The notes below the pieces were generated by a model that saw only the letters and a program-made list of their open reading frames with translations, had not been told where the DNA came from and did not search any database. A DNA stretch of 64,000 nucleotides, from assembly GCF_032854445.1 (NCBI RefSeq), contig NW_027018164.1, positions 1 through 64,000 of the forward strand, read 5' to 3'. The number at the start of each line of letters is the position of its first letter. The stretch's first letter is position 1. This DNA comes from Liolophura sinensis (lineage: Eukaryota; Mollusca; Polyplacophora; Chitonida; Chitonidae). Shown piece after piece: positions 13,196-26,600 of this stretch. Made by a program: the position numbers and the translations under genes.

Positions 13196-14295
13196 CCCTT
13201 CGGTAGCCCAGAAGACGTCAAATCTTTGGGCCAAGCCCATTTAACTCACCCAGCAAATGTCTTACTTCTAAGTCGAAGACAAATTCAATGTCTTTATCTA
13301 CATGTAGAAAAACCACACCATTTGTATATAAAAAAAACACAAGGTACATGATAAAGTCTGCTGTAAAAAGTACAATTGAACACTGACCCACATCAATAAG
13401 GTGCCAAAAGATGCGCAATTGGGCCAGGCATCTCCAGCTGTTGAAAAATTGCAAATTTCCTTGGTTTCCATGGAGTAAGAGCCGTTGCTGGGCACGTGAT
13501 CTTGACATCAATGATTATTCATTTGTGGCTACAGCCAAAAGTATTGGTCGGAGAGCAACGCGGTTTGCACCATTCGATTTCTCGTCAAAAAATACGTCGG
13601 ACTAGCCTCTTACCAGCAGCATTGGAACAGTTTTTCCACTTTTGGATTTTTGCCTGGTATTTTTTCTAATTGAAATCGGCTACATTAACTATGTACAATC
13701 GCGACTGGTCATTACTATATTCAACTTTTCATTATAAGTTATGTGCCCTTCGGTAGCCCAGACGACGTCAAATCTTTGGGCCAAGCCCATTTAACTCACC
13801 CAGCAAATGTCTTACTTCTAAGTCGAAGACAAACTCAATGTCTTTATCTACATGTAGAAAAACCACACCATTTGTATATAAAAAAAACACAAGGTACATG
13901 ATAAAGTCTGCTGTAAAAAGTACAATTGAACACTGACCCACATCAATAAGGTGCCAAAAGATGCGCAATTGGGCCAGGCATCTCCAGCTGTTGAAAAATT
14001 GCAAATTTCCTTGGTTTCCATGGAGTAAGAGCCGTTGCTGGGCACGTGATCTTGACATCAATGATTATTCATTTGTGGCTACAGCCAAAAGTATTGGTCG
14101 GAGAGCAACGCGGTTTGCACCATTCGATTTCTCGTCAAAAAATACGTCGGATTAGCTTCTTACCAGCAGCATTGGAACAGTTTTTCCACTTTTGGATTTT
14201 TGCCTGGTATTTTTTCTAATTGAAATCGGCTACATTAACTATGTACAATCGCGACTGGTCATTACTATATTCAACTTTTCATTATAAGTTATGTG
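13196..14295 (+). repeat. Units 25-26, near-identical pair; unit 25 holds a duplication junction
   Basis: Both are 153A/159A units with GGTATTTTTTC. Unit 25 begins with CAGAAGACG like unit 20, then from pos 153 onward matches unit 26, not unit 20. The cassette B duplication therefore ends inside unit 25, between about 13213 and 13348. Private changes: AAATTCAATG near 13283 and GGACTAGCC near 13600 in unit 25, and AGCTTCTT near 14155 in unit 26. Confidence 0.8.
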
Positions 14296-17045
14296 CCCTT
14301 CGGTAGCCCAGACGACGTCAAATCTTTGGGCCAAGCCCATTTAACTCGCCCAGCAAATGTCTTACTTCTAAGTCGAAGACAAACTCAATGTCTTTATCTA
14401 CATGTAGAAAAACCACACCATTTGTATATAAAAAAAACACAAGGTACATGATACAGTCTGCTGTGAAAAGTACAATTGAACACTGACCCACATCAATAAG
14501 GTGCCAAAAGATGCGCAATTGGGCCAGGCATCTCCAGCTGTTGAAAAATTGCAAATTTCCTTGGTTTCCATGTAGTAAGAGCCGTTGCTGGGCACGTGAT
14601 CTTGACATCAATGATTATTCATTTGTGGCTACAGCCAAAAGTATTGGTCGGAGAGCAACGCGGTTTGCACCATTCGATTTCTCGTCAAAAAATACGTCGG
14701 ATTAGCCTCTTACCAGCAGCATTGGAACAGTTTTTCCACTTTTGGATTTTTGCCTGGCCTTTTTGCTAATTGAAATCGGATACATTAACTATGTACAATC
14801 GCGACTGGTCATTACTATATTCAACTTTTCATTATAAGTTATGTGCCCTTCGGTAGCCCAGACGACGTCAAATCTTTGGGCCAAGCCCATTTAACTCACC
14901 CAGCAGTTGTCTTACTTCTAAGTCGAAGACAAACTCAATGTCTTTATCTACATGTAGAAAAACCACACCATTTGTATATAAAAAAAACACAAGGTACTTG
15001 ATACAGTCCGCTGTAAAAAGTACAATTGAACACTGACCCACATCAATAAGGTGCCAAAAGATGCGCAATTGGGCCAGGCATCTCCAGCTGTTGAAAAATT
15101 GCAAATTTCCTTGGTTTCCATGGAGTAAGAGCCGTTGCTGGGCACGTGATCTTGACATCAATGATTATTCATTTGTGGCTACAGCCAAAAGTATTGGTCG
15201 GAGAGCAACGCGGTTTGCACCATTCGATTTCTCGTCAAAAAATACGTCGGATTAGCCTCTTACCAGCAGCATTGGAACAGTTTTTCCACTTTTGGATTTT
15301 TGCCTGGTCTTTTTGCTAATTGAAATCGGCTACATTAACTATGTACAATCGCGACTGGTCATTACTATATTCAACTTTTCATTATAAGTTATGTGCCCTT
15401 CGGTAGCCCAGACGACGTCAAATCTTTGGGCCAAGCCCATTCAACTCACCCAGCAGTTGTCTTACTTCTAAGTCGAAGACAAACTCAATGTCTTTATCTA
15501 CATGTAGAAAAACCACACCATATGTATATAAAAAAAACACAAGGTACATGATAAAGTCTGATGTAAAAAGTACAATTGAACACTGACCCACATCAATAAG
15601 GTGCCAAAAGATGCGCAATTGGGCCAGGCATCTCCAGCTGTTGAAAAATTGCAAATTTCCTTGGTTTCCATGGAGTAAGAGCCGTTGCTGGGTACGTGAT
15701 CTTGACATCGATGATTATTCATTTGTGGCTACAGCCAAAAGTATTGGTCGGAGAGCAACGTGGTTTGCACCATTGGATTTCTCGTCAAAAAATACGTCGG
15801 ATTAGCCTCTTACCAGCAGCATTGGAACAGTTTTTCCACTTTTGGATTTTTGCCTGGTATTTTTTCTAATTGAAATCGGCTACATTAACTATGTACAATC
15901 GCGACTGGTCATTACTATATTCAACTTTTCATTATAAGTTATGTGCCCTTCGGTAGCCCAGACGACGTCAAATCTTTGGGCCAAGCCCATTTAACTCACC
16001 CAGCAAATGTCTTACTTCTAAGTCGAAGACAAACTCAATGTCTTTATCTACATGTAGAAAAACCACACCATTTGTATATAAAAAAAACACAAGGTACTTG
16101 ATACAGTCCGCTGTAAAAAGTACAATTGAACACTGACCCACATCAATAAGGTGCCAAAAGATGCGCAATTGGGCCAGGCATCTCCAGCTGTTGAAAAATT
16201 GCAAATTTCCTTGGTTTCCATGGAGTAAGAGCCGTTGCTGGGCACGTGATCTTGACATCAATGATTATTCATTTGTGGCTACAGCCAAAAGTATTGGTCG
16301 GAGAGCAACGCGGTTTGCACCATTCGATTTCTCGTCAAAAAATACGTCGGATTAGCCTCTTACCAGCAGCATTGGAACAGTTTTTCCACTTTTGGATTTT
16401 TGCCTGGCCTTTTTGCTAATTGAAATCGGCTACATTAACTATGTACAATGGCGACTGGTCATTACTATATTCAACTTTTCATTATAAGTTATGTGCCCTT
16501 CGGTAGCCCAGACGACGTCAAATCTTTGGGCCAAGCCCATTTAACTCACCCAGCAAATGTCTTACTTCTAAGTCGAAGACAAACTCAATGTCTTTATCTA
16601 CATGTAGAAAAACCACACCATTTGTATATAAAAAAAACACAAGGTACTTGATACAGTCCGCTGTAAAAAGGACAATTGAACATTGACCCACATCAATAAG
16701 GTGCCAAAAGATACGCAATTGGGCCAGGCATCTCCAGCTGTTGAAAAATTGCAAATTTCCTTGGTTTCCATGGAGTAAGAGCCGTTGCTGGGCACGTGAT
16801 CTTGACATCAATGATTATTCATTTGTGGCTACAGCCAAAAGTATTGGTCGGAGAGCAACGCGGTTTGCACCATTCGATTTCTCGTCAAAAAATACGTCGG
16901 ATTAGCCTCTTACCAGCAGCATTGGAACAGTTTTTCTACTTTTGGATTTTTGCCTGGTATTTTTTCTAATTGAAATCGGCTACATTAACTATGTACAATC
17001 GCGACTGGTCATTACTATATTCAACTTTTCATTATAAGTTATGTG
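14296..17045 (+). repeat. HOR block A, copy 2 (units 27-31)
   Basis: Repeats units 1-5 in order: unit 27 (CGCCC, G278T, CGGATAC), unit 28 (GTT common type), unit 29 (divergent marker monomer), unit 30 (GGCC, ATGGCG), unit 31 (GGAC/CATTG/TACGC, C442T). All units are 550 bp. Unit 27 has a private CTGTGAAAAG near 14461. Confidence 0.88.
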
Positions 17046-18694
17046 CCCTTCGGTAGCCCAGACGACGTCAAATCTTTGGGCCAAGCCCATTTAACTCACC
17101 CAGCAAATGTCTTACTTCTAAGTCGAAGACAAACTCAATGTCTTTATCTACATGTAGAAAAACCACACCATTTGTATATAAAAAAAAACACAAGGTACAT
17201 GATACAGTCTGCTGTAAAAAGTACAATTGAACACTGACCCACATCAATAAGGTGCCAAAAGATGCGCAATTGGGCCAGGCATCTCCAGCTGTTGAAAAAT
17301 TGCAAATTTCCTTGGTTTCCATGGAGTAAGAGCCGTTGCTGGGCACGTGATCTTGACATCAATGATTATTCATTTGTGGCTACAGCCAAAAGTATTGGTC
17401 GGAGAGCAACGCCGTTTGCACCATTGGATTTCTCGTCAAAAAATACGTCGGATTAGCCTCTTACCAGCAGCATTGGAACAGTTTTTCCACTTTTGGATTT
17501 TTGCCTGGTAATTTTTCTAATTGAAATCGGCTACATTAACTATGTACAATCGCGACTGGTCATTACTATATTCAACTTTTCATTATAAGTTATGTGCCCT
17601 TCGGTAGCCCAGACGACGTCAAATCTTTGGGCCAAGCCCATTTAACTCACCCAGCAAATGTCTTACTTCTAAGTCGAAGACAAACTCAATGTCTTTATCT
17701 ACATGTAGAAAAACCACACCATTTGTATATAAAAAAACACAAGGTACATGATACAGTCTGCTGTAAAAAGTACAATTGAACACTGACCCACATCAATAAG
17801 GTGCCAAAAGATGCGCAATTGGGCCAGGCATCTCCAGCTGTTGAAAAATTGCAAATTTCCTTGGTTTCCATGTAGTAAGAGCCGTTGCTGGGCACGTGAT
17901 CTTGACATCAATGATTATTCATTTGTGGCTACAGCCAAAAGTATTGGTCGGAGAGCAACGCGGTTTGCACCATTCGATTTCTCGTCAAAAAATACGTCGG
18001 ATTAGCCTCTTACCAGCAGCATTGGAACAGTTTTTCCACTTTTGGATTTTTGCCTGGCCTTTTTGCTAATTGAAATCGGCTACATTAACTATGTACAATC
18101 GCGACTGGTCATTACTATATTCAACTTTTCATTATAAGTTATGTGCCCTTCGGTAGCCCAGACGACGTCAAATCTTTGGGCCAAGCCCATTTAACTCACC
18201 CAGCAATCGTCTTACTTCTAAGTCGAAGACAAACTCAATGTCTTTATCTACATGTAGAAAAACCACACCATTTGTATTTAAAAAAACACAAGGTACATGA
18301 TACAGTCTGCTGTAAAAAGTACAATTGAACACTGACCCACATCAATAAGGTGCCAAAAGATGCGCAATTGGGCCAGGCATCTCCAGCTGTTGAAAATTTG
18401 CAAATTTCCTTGGTTTCCATGTAGTAAGAGCCGTTGCTGGGCACGTGATCTTGACATCAATGATTATTCATTTGTGGCTACAGCCAAAAGTATTGGTCGG
18501 AGAGCAACGCGGTTTGCACCATTCGATTTCTCGTCAAAAAATACGTCGGATTAGCCTCTTACCAGCAGCATTGGAACAGTTTTTCCACTTTTGGATTTTT
18601 GCCTGGCCTTTTTGCTAATTGAAATCGGATACATTAACTATGTACAATCGCGACTGGTCATTACTATATTCAACTTTTCATTATAAGTTATGTG
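17046..18694 (+). repeat. Units 32-34, partial cassette B
   Basis: Unit 32 ends with GGTAATTTTTC like units 16 and 21, but has an A9 tract, AACGCCGTT near 17410 and C380G. Unit 33 (A7, G278T) matches unit 22. Unit 34 (ATC at 61, GTATTTAAAAAAAC) matches units 18 and 23. The run continues into unit 35 (18695), so units 33-35 correspond to 22-24 at a shift of about 6.05 kb. Confidence 0.8.
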
Positions 18695-19794
18695 CCCTTC
18701 GGTAGCCCAGACGACGTCAAATCTTTGGGCCAAGCCCATTTAACTCACCCAGCAGTTGTCTTACTTCTAAGTCGAAGACAAACTCAATGTCTTTATCTAC
18801 ATGTAGAAAAACCACACCATTTGTATATAAAAAAAACACAAGGTACTTGATACAGTCCGCTGTAAAAAGTACAATTGAACACTGACCCACATCAATAAGG
18901 TGCCAAAAGATGCGCAATTGGGCCAGGCATCTCCAGCTGTTGAAAAATTGCAAATTTCCTTGGTTTCCATGGAGTAAGAGCCGTTGCTGGGCACGTGATC
19001 TTGACATCAATGATTATTCATTTGTGGCTACAGCCAAAAGTATTGGTCGGAGAGCAACGCGGTTTGCACCATTCGATTTCTCGTCAAAAAATACGTCGGA
19101 TTAGCCTCTTACCAGCAGCATTGGAACAGTTTTTCCACTTTTGGATTTTTGCCTGGTCTTTTTGCTAATTGAAATCGGCTACATTAACTATGTACAATCG
19201 CGACTGGTCATTACTATATTCAACTTTTCATTATAAGTTATGTGCCCTTCGGTAGCCCAGACGACGTCAAATCTTTGGGCCAAGCCCATTCAACTCACCC
19301 AGCAGTTGTCTTACTTCTAAGTCGAAGACAAACTCAATGTCTTTATCTACATGTAGAAAAACCACACCATATGTATATAAAAAAAACACAAGGTACATGA
19401 TAAAGTCTGATGTAAAAAGTACAATTGAACACTGACCCACATCAATAAGGTGCCAAAAGATGCGCAATTGGGCCAGGCATCTCCAGCTGTTGAAAAATTG
19501 CAAATTTCCTTGGTTTCCATGGAGTAAGAGCCGTTGCTGGGTACGTGATCTTGACATCGATGATTATTCATTTGTGGCTACAGCCAAAAGTATTGGTCGG
19601 AGAGCAACGTGGTTTGCACCATTGGATTTCTCGTCAAAAAATACGTCGGATTAGCCTCTTACCAGCAGCATTGGAACAGTTTTTCCACTTTTGGATTTTT
19701 GCCTGGTATTTTTTCTAATTGAAATCGGCTACATTAACTATGTACAATCGCGACTGGTCATTACTATATTCAACTTTTCATTATAAGTTATGTG
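18695..19794 (+). repeat. Units 35-36, third copy of the units 2-3 pair
   Basis: Unit 35 is a GTT common-type unit and unit 36 is the divergent marker monomer. They match units 28-29 (shift 3849 bp, seven units) and units 2-3. They are followed by the hybrid unit 37 rather than by two separate units as in the other copies. Confidence 0.88.
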
Positions 19795-20344
19795 CCCTTC
19801 GGTAGCCCAGACGACGTCAAATCTTTGGGCCAAGCCCATTTAACTCACCCAGCAAATGTCTTACTTCTAAGTCGAAGACAAACTCAATGTCTTTATCTAC
19901 ATGTAGAAAAACCACACCATTTGTATATAAAAAAAACACAAGGTACTTGATACAGTCCGCTGTAAAAAGTACAATTGAACACTGACCCACATCAATAAGG
20001 TGCCAAAAGATACGCAATTGGGCCAGGCATCTCCAGCTGTTGAAAAATTGCAAATTTCCTTGGTTTCCATGGAGTAAGAGCCGTTGCTGGGCACGTGATC
20101 TTGACATCAATGATTATTCATTTGTGGCTACAGCCAAAAGTATTGGTCGGAGAGCAACGCGGTTTGCACCATTCGATTTCTCGTCAAAAAATACGTCGGA
20201 TTAGCCTCTTACCAGCAGCATTGGAACAGTTTTTCTACTTTTGGATTTTTGCCTGGTATTTTTTCTAATTGAAATCGGCTACATTAACTATGTACAATCG
20301 CGACTGGTCATTACTATATTCAACTTTTCATTATAAGTTATGTG
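19795..20344 (+). repeat. Hybrid monomer, unit 37 (type of unit 30 fused to type of unit 31)
   Basis: Through pos 188 it matches unit 30 (TTGATACAGTCCG, GTAC, CACTG). From pos 218 on it matches unit 31 (TACGC, C442T, GGTATTTTTTC, ATCGCG). In the other two copies of this segment, two separate units lie between the divergent marker unit and the next. The exchange fell in 19982-20012 and removed one monomer length. I see the mosaic directly; unequal exchange is the inference. Confidence 0.85.
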
Positions 20345-23093
20345 CCCTTCGGTAGCCCAGACGACGTCAAATCTTTGGGCCAAGCCCATTTAACTCACCC
20401 AGCAAATGTCTTACTTCTAAGTCGAAGACAAACTCAATGTCTTTATCTACATGTAGAAAAACCACACCATTTGTATATAAAAAAAACACAAGGTACTTGA
20501 TACAGTCCGCTGTAAAAAGTACAATTGAACACTGACCCACATCAATAAGGTGCCAAAAGATGCGCAATTGGGCCAGGCATCTCCAGCTGTTGAAAAATTG
20601 CAAATTTCCTTGGTTTCCATGGAGTAAGAGCCGTTGCTGGGCACGTGATCTTGACATCAATGATTATTCATTTGTGGCTACAGCCAAAAGTATTGGTCGG
20701 AGAGCAACGCGGTTTGCACCATTCGATTTCTCGTCAAAAAATACGTCGGATTAGCCTCTTACCAGCAGCATTGGAACAGTTTTTCCACTTTTGGATTTTT
20801 GCCTGGTCTTTTTGCGAATTTAAATCGGCTACATTAACTATGTACAATCGCGACTGGTCATTACTATATTCAACTTTTCATTATAAGTTATGTGCCCTTC
20901 GGTAGCCCAGACGACGTCAAATCTTTGGGCCAAGCCCATTTAACTCACCCAGCAGTTGTCTTACTTCTAAGTCGAAGACAAACTCAATGTCTTTATCTAC
21001 ATGTAGAAAAACCACACCATTTGTATATAAAAAAAACACAAGGTACATGATACAGTCTGCTGTAAAAAGTACAATTGAACACTGACCCACATCAATAAGG
21101 TGCCAAAAGATGCGCAATTGGGCCAGGCATCTCCAGCTGTTGAAAAATTGCAAATTTCCTTGGTTTCCATGGAGTAAGAGCCGTTGCTGGGCACGTGATC
21201 TTGACATCAATGATTATTCATTTGTGGCTACAGCCAAAAGTATTGGTCGGAGAGCAACGCGGTTTGCACCATTCGATTTCTCGTCAAAAAATACGTCGGA
21301 TTAGCCTCTTACCAGCAGCATTGGAACAGTTTTTCCACTTTTGGATTTTTGCCTGGTATTTTTTCTAATTGAAATCGGCTACATTAACTATGTACAATCG
21401 CGACTGGTCATTACTATATTCAACTTTTCATTATAAGTTATGTGCCCTTCGGTAGCCCAGACGACGTCAAATCTTTGGGCCAAGCCCATTTAACTCACCC
21501 AGCAAATGTCTTACTTCTAAGTCGAAGACAAACTCAATGTCTTTATCTACATGTAGAAAAACCACACCATTTGTATATAAAAAAACACAAGGTACATGAT
21601 ACAGTCTGCTGTAAAAAGTACAATTGAACACTGACCCACATCAATAAGGTGCCAAAAGATGCGCAATTGGGCCAGGCATCTCCAGCTGTTGAAAAATTGC
21701 AAATTTCCTTGGTTTTCATGTAGTAAGAGCCTTTGCTGGGCACGTGATCTTGACATCAATGATTATTCATTTGTGGCTACAGCCAAAAGTATTGGTCGGA
21801 GAGCAACGCGGTTTGCACCATTCGATTTCTCGTCAAAAAATACGTCGGATTAGCCTCTTACCAGCAGCATTGGAACAGTTTTTCCACTTTTGGATTTTTG
21901 CCTGGCCTTTTTGCTAATTGAAATCGGCTACATTAACTATGTACAATCGCGACTGGTCATTACTATATTCAACTTTTCATTATAAGTTATGTGCCCTTCG
22001 GTAGCCCAGACGACGTCAAATCTTTGGGCCAAGCCCATTTAACTCACCCAGCAATCGTCTTACTTCTAAGTCGAAGACAAACTCAATGTCTTTATCTACA
22101 TGTAGAAAAACCACACCATTTGTATATAAAAAAAACACAAGGTACATGATACAGTCTGCTGTAAAAAGTACAATTGAACACTGACCCACATCAATAAGGT
22201 GCCAAAAGATGCGCAATTGGGCCAGGCATCTCCAGCTGTTGAAAAATTGCAAATTTCCTTGGTTTCCATGGAGTAAGAGCCGTTGCTGGGCACGTGATCT
22301 TGACATCAATGATTATTCATTTGTGGCTACAGCCAAAAGTATTGGTCGGAGAGCAACGCGGTTTGCACCATTCGATTTCTCGTCAAAAAATACGTCCGAT
22401 TAGCCTCTTACCAGCAGCATTGGAACAGTTTTTCCACTTTTGGATTTTTGCCTGGCCTTTTTGCTAATTGAAATCGGATACATTAACTATGTACAATCGC
22501 GACTGGTCATTACTATATTCAACTTTTCATTATAAGTTATGTGCCCTTCGGTAGCCCAGACGACGTCAAAACTTTGGGCCAAGCCCATTTAACTCACCCA
22601 GCAGTTGTCTTACTTCTAAGTCGAAGACAAACTCAATGTCTTTATCTACATGTAGAAAAACCACACCATTTGTATATAAAAAAAACACAAGGTACTTGAT
22701 ACAGTCCGCTGTAAAAAGTACAATTGAACACTGACCCACATCAATAAGGTGCCAAAAGATGCGCAATTGGGCCAGGCATCTCCAGCTGTTGAAAAATTGC
22801 AAATTTCCTTGGTTTCCATGGAGTAAGAGCCGTTGCTGGGCACGTGATCTTGACATCAATGATTATTCATTTGTGGCTACAGCCAAAAGTATTGGTCGGA
22901 GAGCAACGCGGTTTGCACCATTCGATTTCTCGTCAAAAAATACGTCGGATTAGCCTCTTACCAGCAGCATTGGAACAGTTTTTCCACTTTTGGATTTTTG
23001 CCTGGTCTTTTTGCTAATTGAAATCGGCTACATTAACTATGTACAATCGCGACTGGTCATTACTATATTCAACTTTTCATTATAAGTTATGTG
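20345..23093 (+). repeat. 5-unit HOR cassette B, copy 3 (units 38-42)
   Basis: Unit 38 (GCGAATTTAAA, but ATCGCG), unit 39 (GTT, 153A/164T), unit 40 (A7, G278T), unit 41 (ATC at 61) and unit 42 (GTT common type) follow the order of units 15-19. More diverged than copies 1 and 2: unit 39 has GGTATTTTTTC instead of GGTAATTTTTC, unit 40 has G289T and private changes, unit 41 has TATATA restored and G at 278, and unit 42 has CAAAACTTTGG near 22567. Confidence 0.78.
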
Positions 23094-23643
23094 CCCTTCG
23101 GTAGCCCAGACGACGTCAAATCTTTGGGCCAAGCCCATTTAACTCACCCAGCAAATGTCTTACTTCTAAGTCGAAGACAAACTCAATGTCTTTATCTACA
23201 TGTAGAAAAACCACACCATTTGTATATAAAAAAAACACAAGGTACATGATAAAGTCTGCTGTAAAAAGTACAATTGAACACTGACCCACATCAATAAGGT
23301 GCCAAAAGATGCGCAATTGGGACAGGCATCTCCAGCTGTTGAAAAATTGCAAATTTCCTTGGTTTCCATGGAGTAAGAGCCGTTGCTGGGCACGTGATCT
23401 TGACATCAATGATTATTCATTTGTGGCTACAGCCAAAAGTATTGGTCGGAGAGCAACGCGGTTTGCACCATTCGATTTCTCGTCAAAAAATACGTCGGAT
23501 TAGCCTCTTACCAGCAGCATTGGAACAGTTTTTCCACTTTTGGATTTTTGGCTGGTATTTTTTCCAGTTGAAATCGGCTACATTAACTATGTACAATCGC
23601 GACTGGTCATTACTATATTCAACTTTTCATTATAAGTTATGTG
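23094..23643 (+). repeat. Unit 43, link between left and central domains
   Basis: A 153A/159A unit whose tail reads GGCTGGTATTTTTTCCAGTTG near pos 458-478, a tail otherwise seen in units 50, 60 and 91 of the 10-unit HOR. Its head lacks the A69T change those units have. A private GGGACAGG lies near 23320. It may be an ancestral or recombinant form of the second type in the central HOR. Confidence 0.7.
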
Positions 23644-26600
23644 CCCTTCGGTAGCCCAGACGACGTCAAATCTTTGGGCCAAGCCCATTTAACTCACCCA
23701 GCAGTTGTCATACTTCTAAGTCGAAGACAAACTCAATGTCTTTATCTACATGTAGAAAAACCACACCATTTGTATATAAAAAAAACACAAGGTACTTGAT
23801 ACAGTCCGCTGTAAAAAGTACAATTGAACACTGACCCACATCAATAAGGTGCCAAAAGATGCGCAATTGGGCCAGGCATCTCCAGCTGTTGAAAAATTGC
23901 AAATTTCCTTGGTTTCCATGGAGTAAGAGCCGTTGCTGGGCACGTGATCTTGACATCAATGATTATTCATTTGTGGCTACAGCCAAAAGTATTGGTCGGA
24001 GAGCAACGCGGTTTGCACCATTCGATTTCTCGTCAAAAATTACGTCGGATTAGCCTCTTACCAGCAGCAATGGAACAGTTTTTCCACTTTTGGATTTTTG
24101 CCTGGTCTTTTTGCGAATTTAAATCGGCTACATTAACTATGTACAATCGCGACTGGTCATTACTATATTCAACTTTTCATTATAAGTTATGTGCCCTTCG
24201 GTAGCCCAGACGACGTCAAATCTTTGGGCCAAGCCCATTTAACTCACCCAGCAGTTGTCTTTCTTCTAAGTCGAAGACAAACTCAATGTCTTTATCTACA
24301 TGTAGAAAAAACCACACCATTTGTATATAAAAAAAACACAAGGTACATGATAAAGTCTGCTGTAAAAAGTACAATTGAACACTGACCCACATCAATAAGG
24401 TGCCAAAAGATGCGCAATTGGGCCAGGCATCTCCAGCTGTTGAAAAATTGCAAATTTCCTTGGTTTCCATGGAGTAAGAGCCGTTGCTGGGCACGTGATC
24501 TTGACATCAATGATTATTCATTTGTGGCTACAGCCAAAAGTATTGGTCGGAGAGCAACGCGGTTTGCACCATTCGATTTCTCGTCAAAAAATACGTCGGA
24601 TTAGCCTCTTACCAGCAGCATTGGAACAGTTTTTCCACTTTTGGATTTTTGCCTGGTATTTTTTCCAATTGAAATCGGCTACATTAACTATGTACAATCG
24701 CGACTGGTCATTACTATATTCAACTTTTCATTATAAGTTATGTGCCCTTCGGTAGCCCAGACGACGTCAAATCTTTGGGCCAAGCCCATTTAACTCACCC
24801 AGCAAATGTCTTACTTCTAAGTCGAAGACAAACTCAATGTCTTTATCTACATGTAGAAAAACCACACCATTTGTATATAAAAAAAACACAAGGTACTTGA
24901 TACAGTCCGCTGTAAAAAGGACAATTGAACATTGACCCACATCAATAAGGTGCCAAAAGATACGCAATTGGGCCAGGCATCTCCAGCTGTTGAAAAATTG
25001 CAAATTTCCTTGGTTTCCATGGAGTAAGAGCCGTTGCTGGGCACGTGATCTTGACATCAATGATTATTCATTTGTGGCTACAGCCAAAAGTATTGGTCGG
25101 AGAGCAACGCGGTTTGCACCATTCGATTTCTCGTCAAAAAATACGTCGGATTAGCCTCTTACCAGCAGCATTGGAACAGTTTTTCCACTTTTGGATTTTT
25201 GCCTGGTATTTTTTCTAATTGAAATCGGCTACATTAACTATGTACAATCGCGACTGGTCATTACTATATTCAACTTTTCATTATAAGTTATGTGCCCTTC
25301 GGTAGCCCAGACGACGTCAAATCTTTGGGCCAAGCCCATTTAACTCACCCAGCAAATGTCTTACTTCTAAGTCGAAGACAAACTCAATGTCTTTATCTAC
25401 ATGTAGAAAAACCACACCATTTGTATATAAAAAAAACACAAGGTACTTGATACAGTCCGCTGTAAAAAGTACAATTGAACACTGACCCACATCAATAAGG
25501 TGCCAAAAGATGCGCAATTGGGCCAGGCATCTCCAGCTGTTGAAAAATTGCAAATTTCCTTGGTTTCCATGGAGTAAGAGCCGTTGCTGGGCACGTGATC
25601 TTGACATCAATGATTATTCATTTGTGGCTACAGCCAAAAGTATTGGTCGGAGAGCAACGCGGTTTGCACCATTGGATTTCTCGTCAAAAAATACGTCGGA
25701 TTAGCCTCTTACCAGCAGCATTGGAACAGTTTTTCCACTTTTGGATTTTTGCCTGGCCTTTTTGCTAATTGAAATCGGCTACATTAACTATGTACAATCG
25801 CGACTGGTCATTACTATATTTAACTTTTCATTATAAGTTATGTGCCCTTCGGTAGCCCAGACGACGTCAAATCTTTGGGCCAAGCCCATTTAACTCACCC
25901 AGCAAATGTCTTACTTCTAAGTCGAAGACAAACTCAATGTCTTTATCTACATGTAGAAAAACCACACCATTTGTATATAAAAAAACACAAGGTACTTGAT
26001 ACAGTCCGCTGTAAAAAGGACAATTGAACATTGACCCACATCAATAAGGTGCCAAAAGATGTGCAATTGGGCCAGGCATCTCCAGCTGTTGAAAAATTGC
26101 AAATTTCCTTGGTTTCCATGGAGTAAGAGCCGTTGCTGGGCACGTGATCTTGACATCAATGATTATTCATTTGTGGCTACAGCCAAAAGTATTGGTCGGA
26201 GAGCAACGCGGTTTGCACCATTGGATTTCTCGTCAAAAAATACGTCGGATTAGCCTCTTACCAGCAGCATTGGAACAGTTTTTCCACTTTTGGATTTTTG
26301 CCTGGTATTTTTTCTAATTGAAATCGGCTACATTAACTATGTACAATCGCGACTGGTCATTACTATATTCAACTTTTCATTATAAGTTATGTGCCCTTCG
26401 GTAGCCCAGACGACGTCAAATCTTTGGGCCAAGCCCATTTAACTCACCCAGCAAATGTCTTACTTCTAAGTCGAAGACAAACTCAATGTCTTTATCTACA
26501 TGTAGAAAAACCACACCATTTGTATATAAAAAAAACACAAGGTACTTGATACAGTCCGCTGTAAAAAGTACAATTGAACACTGACCCACATCAATAAGGT

